Shown here: piece by piece, positions 12,901 through 21,300 of the stretch
Layout of the letters: each line of letters begins with the position of its first letter
How positions within the stretch are numbered: the first letter of the stretch is position 1
NCBI GenBank assembly: GCA_000727475.1
Contig: KL647313.1
Span: 601,665-665,664, forward strand
Reading direction: 5' to 3'
Length of the DNA: 64,000 nt
DNA from: Sarcocystis neurona
Taxonomy: Eukaryota; Apicomplexa; Conoidasida; Eucoccidiorida; Sarcocystidae
The notes under the pieces: model-generated
The model's database searches: none
Told to the model about the DNA's origin: nothing
Seen by the model: only the letters and a program-made list of their open reading frames with translations
Position numbers and translations under genes: made by a program

Positions 12901-13488
12901 ACGTTTGGGAGCTTGCGTGCCCGTCGAGAGAAGACGCGACATCATTTCATTTCCAGGAAGGTGATTGCTTTTTCAGTTTTCCAAAGAATTTACTCTGTTG
13001 TATCGATGTGCGTGCGAGTCAAACTTCTGTGTGTACTCCGTGTGACTGCAGGACAGTTTCTTAAGTATATGCGTGGATATGTGGGTACACGTATTAGTTG
13101 TGGATGAGAAAAGAAGAGGCAGGGAATCTATCATTAACAGAGCACGTGGCTGGACGCCCTGAGTTCCGTCATAGATACGACTTATGTATTTATATTTTGT
13201 GTGTGTACCTGTATGTGTAGATGAAGGGAGGACAGCACAGGTGGACGCAGTCATGTTGCAGTGGGCACGGCAGGTCTTGTGTGTGTACCATATATAAACG
13301 TGTACCTGCACCTATGGATATAAATATACTTATATATATATATATGCATGTATACACACATACATGTGTTAGTGGCTGTGGCTCCTTTTCGCACTCGATT
13401 TTTCCGTACATCTTCTTTATGATGCATTTGTTTTCTGGAATGCCACACTGTTGCAGAGCGGCGGATCATCGAAGAAGTGTGGGCGTAG
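723..13488 (+). CDS. NADPH-dependent diflavin reductase, CPR family (3' part of gene, 8 exons)
   Basis: The protein transfers electrons from NADPH through FAD to a flavodoxin-type FMN domain and then to a partner. Exons: 723-968, 1654-1779, 3578-4136, 6317-6712, 8181-8863, 10120-10214, 12311-12423, 13457-13488. All intron phases agree. Family landmarks appear in canonical order: FPTPCTV plus ALSFYCEL (connecting domain), RAYTISSSP (FAD), RLGMCSSYL, AAGTGIAPF (NADPH), LFFGCR, AFSRD, MYVQDRL, FICG, and a C-terminal EEVWA whose Trp would stack on FAD. The FMN domain and the start of the FAD domain lie left of the window. Low-complexity insertions fall in four loops. It could be a stand-alone CPR or the reductase half of a fusion such as pyruvate:NADP+ oxidoreductase; the missing 5' end would decide. 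Family assignment is firm, exact member is not. Confidence 0.93.
1654..1779 (+). CDS. Diflavin reductase exon b (connecting domain)
   Basis: Acceptor gctgttgcag|GATGCG, donor GAACCA|gtaaga, phase 0 at both ends. The 42 residues start DALSFYCELGSLLPKF and end LSFLSDEP. They match the CPR connecting-domain segment that follows the FPTP motif (ALxYYxDL...PxxxxLxxLA...LxxLASDE), with a six-Gln run inserted. Confidence 0.92.
2201..2490. repeat. 63-bp minisatellite, about 4.5 copies, with palindromic core
   Basis: Near-identical units start at about 2209, 2272, 2335, 2398 and 2461, exactly 63 bp apart. Each begins with GGTGTACATACACC (one copy has TATATA in the middle). The first and last copies are more diverged. 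Because 63 is a multiple of three, open frames run through on both strands. These are taken to be spurious, as the array sits in the intron between reductase exons b and c. Confidence 0.95.
2860..3577 (+). repeat. CTG/CAG trinucleotide tract in diflavin reductase intron
   Basis: Interrupted CTG repeats give Cys, Leu or Ala runs in every plus frame and Gln/Ser/Ala runs on minus. The tract runs up to the acceptor of exon c at 3577. No conserved motif was found, so it is read as intron. Confidence 0.6.
3578..4136 (+). CDS. Diflavin reductase exon c (FAD-binding core)
   Basis: Acceptor gctgctgcag|GCAGCG (phase 0), donor CTTCATG|gtgagg (phase 1). It begins AARELFAVCVRRFRPSTREL, passes through roughly 100 residues rich in Ser and then Glu/Lys/Gln, and ends with VPRAYTISSSP and FLSICVGLVREE. 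RxYT/SxSS is the FAD-binding signature of the ferredoxin-reductase fold. The insertion lies in the loop just before it. Confidence 0.94.
4395..4790. repeat. Four decayed tandem copies of a ~120-bp unit
   Basis: Related segments start near 4400, 4523, 4644 and 4740. Each runs from GTACAGTAGT-like sequence through a T-rich centre to GACYRRCTTCTC-like sequence, separated by AT microsatellite. They lie in the 4137-6316 intron. Confidence 0.6.
5275..5580. repeat. ~148-bp tandem duplication of microsatellite-rich DNA
   Basis: The phrase CATGCTCTGTCTTTC followed by a GTGTGTGCGTGTG-like run occurs at about 5297 and 5445. Each copy is followed by the same TATATA, ATGTATGTATGTA and TCTCTCTA order. Shorter diverged copies continue to about 5760. 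Confidence 0.7.
6317..6712 (+). CDS. Diflavin reductase exon d (FAD to NADPH domain junction)
   Basis: Acceptor ggtcttctccag|GG (completing a phase-1 codon), donor GGGACAG|gtataa (phase 1). It opens FQCVGAVDPTRT, has about 60 Ser-rich and Glu-rich residues, then VRLGMCSSYL, LHAGDLLRVVIKRSSFRLP and PVLMVAAGTG. The last is the first half of the GTGIAP pyrophosphate-binding loop, and the splice falls inside that loop. Confidence 0.94.
7500..8180 (+). repeat. CTG/CAG tract before reductase exon e
   Basis: Almost uninterrupted CTG-type triplets. The plus frames read poly-Cys, poly-Leu or poly-Ala and the minus frames poly-Gln, Ser or Ala. The conserved frame starts only at 8181, so this is interpreted as intron, although the reading frame stays open through it. 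Confidence 0.55.
8181..8863 (+). CDS. Diflavin reductase exon e (NADPH domain)
   Basis: Acceptor gctgccgaag|GA completes the Gly codon of GTG|GIAPF; donor GATCCGACG|gtatgt, phase 0. It contains GIAPFIGFLREM, VCLFFGCRRFDRDFLFGEEL, then about 165 residues rich in Gln/Glu/Lys/Arg, then KKILTYLFCAFSRDPT. The insertion separates two strands of the NADPH-binding fold that are close together in ordinary family members. Confidence 0.93.
8890..9740. repeat. AT/GT microsatellites with an imperfect ~180-bp duplication
   Basis: Mainly (TA)n and TATG repeats within the reductase intron after exon e. Two related segments, near 9500 and 9670, share the order GTATACAC, CATCAT, AAGT/ACGT-like and GGTA.ATC.ATACCT. 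No exon was seen. Confidence 0.6.
10120..10214 (+). CDS. Diflavin reductase exon f
   Basis: Acceptor ttctctgcag|CGGCGG (phase 0), donor ATTTGTGG|gtaggc (phase 2). The 31 residues include RRKMYVQDRLHEEQELVWDM and end NGTLFIC. YVQ-x-RL and the F/Y-I/V-C-G strand are diagnostic of the CPR NADPH domain. Confidence 0.94.
12311..12423 (+). CDS. Diflavin reductase exon g
   Basis: Acceptor cctttttcgcag|C, donor AAAAACC|gtaaga. It starts phase 2 and ends phase 1, both matching the neighbours. It reads RTAMAAGVLQEVERIAAANL and then SANYIRSLKN, the helix pair that follows the CG(D) motif. Here the motif reads CGR. Open frames also exist in the two other phases, but only this one fits the family and the phases. 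Confidence 0.9.
13457..13488 (+). CDS. Diflavin reductase exon h (C-terminus)
   Basis: Acceptor cacactgttgcag|AG completes a Gln codon, then RRIIEEVWA and TAG at 13486-13488. The family normally ends in a short (R)Y-x-x-D/E-V-W tail. A longer open frame in another phase across this exon is taken to be a shadow. Confidence 0.88.
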
Positions 13489-15174
13489 CGCTTCGCAGCG
13501 TCCTGTCGAGCACGCGGCGATTGCTGGCAGTTCTGTAGATCCTTCTGCAGAATCCGAAAGCGCCATGCTACTCTTCTTCGAAACGAGGTATCGTTTTCGT
13601 TCTTCCGTCTTTCCTCGAGCTCTTGCTGGTTTTCAGTTGTAACGAGTAGTCCCTGAGACAGGTATTTTTCCTCGTCGTCGACAGAGGACCTTTCGGAAGT
13701 GGCGGAGTGAGCGGGATGCATCGAAGACGACGTGCACGGGCAACAGCCTGGCACAGTTTGATTCTCGCATGTCACTATTCCTTCGTTCGGCAGGCAACCA
13801 GACTGCGTTCTGCTTTCTGGCAGTTGCTCTTACGAGCGTGTGATCGAATATTTTTCTTGTGATTTCATATAAGTCGTGCCTCTTTTTGCGCCTGGTGCTT
13901 CAGCAGACGTTTTGCACGCGCGTCCTTTGACGCGGACAGCGCAAATGGCAAATTACACAAGCGCAGACGGCACCGGGACAAATTCACGTGCATGTGTGTC
14001 ATTTGCGTGCGCCTGTGAGGAAGTGTGTGGTGTATCAAAACAAGTCTGTATAAGGAAACAATGTTGTATAGACGTATGTGTACACACTCAAGTACACATA
14101 TACATACATACAGAGGTGGACTAGGGAAAGCGCAAATTGGGCGGTGATCGAATAGGTAAACGTTCGTGGAAGTTTCCGAAAGCGCCGTGAACATACGTTT
14201 TTTACGCCCGTAGAATGTTTCTTACGGAGATAGGCGTGGGTAAGCAGGAGATGCACTTTTCGCACGCACGTCCACAGAGAAACATACACGTTTGTAACAC
14301 AAAGAGAGCGCGTGGTCAGGATTGTGGAGAGAGCGCAGCTGGATTCTCGTGGATATACACGTAACCGTAGAAGATGATACGCCGGAAGTGGGCTGCTATT
14401 CTGCGCGTGAAGGGTCGAGACCGCTTTTGGGATAGCTGTTGTCCGTCAGTTTTTGCGCGCTCGTCGAAAAACGGTGAATGAGTTACTAATTTTTCCTGTT
14501 CTCCCAAGTCCTAATCGAAAGGCGCAGAAAGAAACGCATCCAAATTTCACTTCCCGGTATTCACCGAGCGATTAGCTCACGGTCCTCGCGAGCGGGTGTT
14601 GTAGATTCTTTTCCATTTCAAGTGTTTACGTCTACTTAAAGCTGAAACACACTTACTACTACCACTGACACTCCACGGGAGATGGGAAGTAATCCCGCTT
14701 CCGCGGCGGCTGGAAACCAAGTGCGGAAAAAAAGTGCGCCGTTTTCTCCGTCCCGTCAACGGAAAAACTCTATTGTTAGTAGAGGAGCGTCTGCGACGGA
14801 ACTACCGCAGCCTTTTACGAAGCGGAAAGCCGTTGACACTTGCTATGTGTCGGGCTCACATGACTAAAGGGACACATGTCAGGGTGGCTGGCGGTGGGGA
14901 ACGCCGCGTACTCTTCGCCTCTCGAGGACTATGACGCAGCAGTGTTCGAATAAAGAGAAGCCAGATGTTCTTAAAACGTTCACGTTTCCGCGCAGAGTCA
15001 AGGTGTGTGCCGCCGTCTGGAGCCAAACTGTCAGGCTCTACGGGGAACGCCAGTGGAAATATTGAGAGAAAACATTCCTCAGCCGTGTCTCCGTACGCCA
15101 TCGAGAAACCGTGTGCGACGGAGTATGCACAGTGTCTTCATCGCGTTTCTGCATTGGAGTATGTGGAGAGTTTG
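13489..15174. other. Gap between two convergent genes
   Basis: This lies between the reductase stop and the TlyA stop, so it should hold the 3' ends of both transcripts. Short open frames exist (for example 14734-14934 plus and 14856-15101 minus) but none shows a recognised motif or a convincing exon context. The sequence is not repetitive. Confidence 0.6.
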
Positions 15175-15366
15175 TCATCGCGTTTCACGCTTCGTTAGAG
15201 CAAGAAAATATTCAACGTTGCCACGTTTGCCTTTGACTGGTGAAGGTCTACAGAGCACTTTTTCGGCACCAGGTAATCGACTCGTGCAGAAATCCTCAAT
15301 TTTCCGCAGCGCGCGACGACGCAGTGTTTCATCTCGTACTACACCTCGACAACGAGATGCTTCTGC
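15175..15366 (-). CDS. tlyA: TlyA exon 6 (C-terminus)
   Basis: Acceptor cgttctgtctag|GCAGAA, phase 0. The 63 residues include RCRGVVRDETLRRRAL and PSPVKGKRGNVEYFLALTK; TGA is at 15177-15175. GVVRD and SPxxGxxGNxEY are the C-terminal family motifs, and the Glu is the fourth catalytic residue. The exon has no internal Met, so simple start-to-stop ORF finding misses it. Confidence 0.96.
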   Translation of the reverse strand, partial: AEASRCRGVVRDETLRRRALRKIEDFCTSRLPGAEKVLCRPSPVKGKRGNVEYFLALTKRETR

Positions 15367-18300
15367 CTAGACAGAACGATAGCACACACAAGAAGAGAAC
15401 AGCACACCTTGTCATACACGCACACAAGTATTGCCGCCATGCCCATGTGCACGCGCATCACAGTGTTTCTGAAATTTCAGATCTACACGCATATATGTAT
15501 ATATATATATATATGACATATATATGTGCATATATTTCATCCATATATTCGTGTATTTGCGTAATGTCATCGAGTATACACACCTCTGTAGGCAGGGAGT
15601 GAAGGTCAAATATGGACATGTTGTAGACCTTTATGCTCTACAATAAGAGGGCTGCAAAGCGCCCCGCCAGAAAGTGAATGTACCTGTCAGCTTGGTCCGT
15701 TGTGTATATCATGCTACGGCTAAAGCGTGGAACGTCTACAGCAAGAGAGGAGCTCGCAGTTCAGCGTAGAAGCGGGAGCTGCAGCCACTCTCTTATTACG
15801 TACGGCTGCATCAAACTACCACTGCGTACGCTGCTCACCCAACATTGTAGACACGTATACATATATATATATATATGTATATAATGAGGGGAAAGGAGGT
15901 GGAGACAGATGGACTGTAAACAAATACGTGGGATATGTGTGCGAAATTATGCGTACGTATGTGTGTTTCCGGACTGGTAGCGTCGTAGCGGCCTAGCGTT
16001 GAAGAACCCCACAAGTATTCTATACGCGCACACCTGCTGGTTTTCTCATAAAGTGAGTTGTCATATATACCTCTCCCTTGCAATACAAGTCTGCTGCAAA
16101 TTGATTTATATTCTGGACTATTTCGCATCGGCAAGCTTGTGTACGAATTGACGCGTCCGTCACACGTGTGTGCACGCTTCGAGGACGGTAAGAAATCGTG
16201 AGAATTGGCTGCGGTTAAAAAAGTTCCAACGTCTTGTTGCCTCTGTTTTCGCATACGCTTACCGCAGAGATCTCGAACTGCGGCTTTATCAAGACCAGCA
16301 TCAGACCCATCCTAGGCTTTAGAAAGAGCCACAGTCGCTCGAGAACTGCGCACGCATCACACACACCTATGCACACCATCCGTATACATTCTGTACACGT
16401 AAACGAATGGACAGACGTACGCACATATACACATACCCGTATACGTATGTAAATCCGTCCCCATATTTGGAGGCGCAGGTGCGTGTGCTCATATATACGT
16501 GTATCCATATACACATATAAGAGACAGACGTGCGCATGCATTAATACATATATATACATAAATGGATATGCGTGCGAGAGAGAAAGTACGAACGCAGGCG
16601 CACATATATAAAACAGACAGAGAGAGACGTAAGACGGATACGCTCATCAGAAGGGCACGAGATCTCGTGAACTAACTATATGTAGAAGTATTACAGTCCC
16701 GATGCGTTGTGTACGTCTGGTGTGGCTGGGTTGATGGGTTGACATTGTTTCACCTGCTACCCATGTCTACAGACACACACATATCTACCATGTGGTCGCC
16801 GGCGTACACCGAAGAAACCGGCAGTGATAATACATGCTCGCCCTTTTCTCCCTCTGCACAGAGTGCAACAACTGCTAACATACCACATCGAAAATGCCGC
16901 CGATGATACAGGTAGAGTCGAAGAAGCACCTTTCCCAAGAGAGAACCAGACACACCTCCGTCCCTTCGGTTATGCAGAAATATCTACATCCTAACGTGTG
17001 TGTGGTGTATGTACACTCGAAACCGCAGACACCGACCATAATGGCCAGACGTATCTAGAGCTTGACGTATATTTGGTGTACGTACACGGGGTGGTGCATA
17101 GGCCCACCACAGTATCTAGGGATTATGTAGAGCTTGACGTCTATTTGGCGTACGTACGCCCGAGACATGCACACAGACCGATCGTACGGCAGTCTAAAGG
17201 CGTTAGAGAAGACGTTCTCTCCCTCTCGTACGCATACGTGACGCATACGACGAAAAAAATCGAACAGCAGAGCAGAGTTATACACGCCAGTTGTTGCTGA
17301 AGACTGTGCTTCAGAAATCCTTCTTTCTGAATACGGAAGTCTTTGTCAAGAAAGGAACGCCGACAACTGCGACGAGATGGGCAGTCGAACGCGCTCCAAC
17401 ACACCTACATTCACGCTGGCAGCACCGCGTGCATACACTCGCTCTTTCACACCCAGTCATATGTGTAGACACGTATACTCACGGTTGTCCACACATACAT
17501 ATACATACAGATATATAAGCGTGGACAGGTACATGTGTACATGTCTTCCTGTACATATATATATATATATATATGTCTAACGTATAGGGGGAGAAACACA
17601 AGCGTTTACACTCACTCACTCCCACACACAAACATGTATGCACACGCACTTGCACTTCTCTCCACGCATCCATCCATACGAAGATACTACACACAAGGGC
17701 GGATATATATAGGTATCTATACTCCTGTACACACACACGTATGTATCCACACGTACTTCCACTTGTCCACACATCCATACAGAAAGACTATACTCAAAGG
17801 CAGACACACTTACATGTATACTCCTGTACACACACATATTTTTCACCCATACACACAGAGAAACATACACTCGTATACGTACATACATATACATGTATGA
17901 CCGCACATCCTATGCAAATGCGAACAAACCGAGATCCGCACACCAGTACGAAGGAAAAGTCAGAGAGAGAGAGACATGAACGAAGACTGACGCACAGGCG
18001 TCGAAGCACGCGCAGGTATGCATGTGATGGGTATGTATCAGTAGTTGAGACTCCAGCAGAGCAGCGTCTGTACGCGCATACGGGCACAGGGGGGTGTGGA
18101 CACACGAACAGACAGACAAAAAATCGGCGTTTTTCCGTGGATGATGACGCATCACACACGTGTAGGAAAGCCGGAGAACAGGGCAGTCTCCATTTTCATT
18201 TGCACCAACATACACACACGTACATGCGGTTGAACAAAGGTACTTGCCTTTGGTGAGAGAAATAAAGGACAGGTCGCAGAGAACGACGTCGAACTCACTG

Positions 18301-21300
18301 CGACCGAGGTGCGCCACGGAGAGATGTCTGCACCGCGAAACGCATGCAAGGCCCTCAGCAGAAAGAGCGCCCAACACAAAAACGTCGTGGGAGGTGTTAT
18401 CTTGAGACATTTTCTTCTGTTCCGCCAAGCCCTCTGACATGTTCATATATATATATATACAGGGGTGTATTTCCTCCTTCACATATATGTATGTGTACTT
18501 CCCGGTATATTTGTCTACGAATGGTGGTAGCCGCTGCAGAAGAAGAGTTTGGGCACTCATTTTGATGCACCACAAATATACATGTATATATATACATATT
18601 CGTACACAGACACATGTACACATGTGCAAGCAAAACTTACACATATAGATATATACATATTTGTGTACGTCTAGGTCGATTCTTGATGTCCGTGTCTCTC
18701 CTCCCCGGTATATAAGTATACAATTACATACGTACACATGTCTAGATGTGATACATATATATGTATATATATCGACAATAGCAGTCTTCCTCTCTCTCTC
18801 TACATAAATACATATATATAAATGACTCTCCCCGCCCCTGTCTCTCTATATATGTCTGTATGTACACAGAACGAAAAAAAAATGTAAAAGACAGATGTAA
18901 TACACGGGAAGAATGATACCTCAGTATACAGATACAGAGGAGAAAGAACTGCATGCGAGTGAAACTGCTGCATGTCCAGCCGGCCTCAGCGATCAAGTGT
19001 CAATGAGGAAGCCCATGGTCTGCTGCACAGAGCTGCTGCGACTGTCTCCTCCCCCCCCCAGCAGCAGCACTTGCTGCATGCAGCGGCTTCTTCCACACGT
19101 CCTGGCGGCTGTCTGGCGACGCAGCGATTTTTAGCCGCAACAGGACGAAGAAGAAGAAGCGTTTCAAGCAGCAGTTGCAGCTGCGAGCGGAGGAGAAAGA
19201 GGAGGAGAAGAAGCAGCAGTGACAGCAACGCGCTGCATGCGCGGGACTCGGCAATACACAAGCTCATCAACGGCAGCAGCTGACAATCGCAGCAGCAGGC
19301 GCTGCACCTGGAAGATAAGCAAGAAGCAGGAGGAAGGCCGGGGGGCGTGCAGCTGTTACGCGTGCGAAGATAAATGCAACGCTCTCCACGCCTGTGTCCC
19401 GAGCCAGGTGGACCTTCAAGCAGAGGGTTCAAATAGATGCACACGTGTGCATGTGCGATCAAAAACTGATGCATGCACCAACCCTCCGCTGGCACTCAGC
19501 CTGTTCCGCATGCATGCAGCTGCTTACACGTGCATCCCTACATCACAGACTTCACACATTTGCAGCCTGCTGCAGATATCCGCAGCAGCCACTTCCTCAT
19601 GCGTGGCGCACAACCCACGCTGGCATGCAGCCACTTGCGCACATGCATGCAAGCAGTTGCTTACACATGCATATATACAGCAGCCTACATATGCGCACGC
19701 ACGCGCGCACGCATGCAGTGGCTTAAACATGCGTATATACAGCAGCCCGCATATGCGTGCAGTACTCTGTACAGACCCGCAGCAGACGTGCGTCCCTGCA
19801 GCTCCACCTCCACGTGCGTGCATGCACCCACCCGCATGGGCATCCTCCTGGACGTGTGCATGCGGCACACAGACCGCAGCGCAAGGTGCATACATGCAGC
19901 AGCGTACGTCGAGGAAGGTGCTCTGGTGTACAGACACCAGCCAGACAGGCTGCAAGGCAGCAACGCATGCGCCGTCATAGAGAGAGAGAGACACACACAC
20001 ACACACACTTTCCGCGTGAATGGAGGAAAGCAGGACACGGGCATCTATTGCTGACTTCGTCCACATTGCTGCAATCCCCTTTTCAGATGCATGCCGGCGC
20101 AGAGCTGAGAGCTCTGTGCAGAGGCGTGTGCGCACGCTGCAGACAAGAGATGCATGCGCATGCGCCGCAGGCCTTCAGCAGCAAGCAGCACCACCCGCCA
20201 CAGACACGCGCTGTTAGAGTTAAGTAGGAAGGTTCGCAGAATTCTTGGCACGCAGGAGGCCGTTGCCAGCCGCAGCAACCCGAAGTAAAACAATGCGAAG
20301 CGCAGTGACGCGAGGCGCAGCAGCACTTCGTTTTTCGTAAGACAAATGCTGCATGCGGGACCGTGGCTATCCAGCAACAGCAGCGGCAGCAGCAAAAAAG
20401 GCAGTGCACGGGACCTCCCCCTTCGGGTTCGCGCTGCCGCCAGAGACGCATGCGCAGAAGCAGCAGCAGAAGCAGCGACCTCGCAGCAGCAGAGCAGCAG
20501 CAGGAGGACAGCGAAGAAGAACAGCAGCACCAAAAGCAGCTGCTACACTGCGCTTCTTCTCGTGCACACGTAGTAGAGAGACGAAGAAAAAGAGAGGATA
20601 TTACCGTAGAAGACAGGAGAAGAGAGCGCAAAAGAAATAGAGGAGAAATGTCACCGTGCGAGACAGGAAAGGGATGGGAGAGACAGAGAGACGAAGAGAA
20701 GAGTGCATGTCAGATGTGTCGCACATGTCCCTCCTCCATACGCAGCAGCTGGTGAAGCCCCGAGAATTCGCACGCACAGGCAGGGAGACACAGGCGCAGC
20801 ACGAGACCCGTATGCTGAGGAGAGAAGCAGCTCGCCAGAGGCGTGTTCAGCAGCAGAAAAAAGGCAGGGAAAAGAGAGAGAGACGGAGAAAGGAAAGGAC
20901 GCAGACTTGCCTGGCGTTGACTCCTTCGCATGCAGCAATTTTTGGGTGGTTTCTGAGACGGGGATGGAGCTCTCCACGGGAGCTCACGTCGACGCAGAAG
21001 ACCCGCCCTGCGCCTCTGCGAGAAGAAGAGACAAAAGTGAAAAAAAGAGGGAAAGCGAGGACCTCGGCACTTCGAGAGACGCGCCTCCGGCCCAGCAGCA
21101 CGCATGCACAGGCAGCTGCATGCGTGGGATGGAGACGGGCAGCCCCGCAACACGCAAGCGACGGAGACACGGATATACGGAGACAGAAGAAAGGAGAACA
21201 GGCGAAGAAGAAGATGAGGAGAGAGCAGACATCCCCCTCTTCGATGCGGAGAAGGCGGCGGGAGGGCCACGTGTGTGGTCGCTTGGCAGCCACAAAAAAC

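Noticed and set aside
13221..13538. A 105-codon plus frame and a 174-codon minus frame across the last reductase exon
   Set aside because: The 10-codon reading after the acceptor at 13456 fits phase and the family C-terminus exactly, so the longer frames are shadows.
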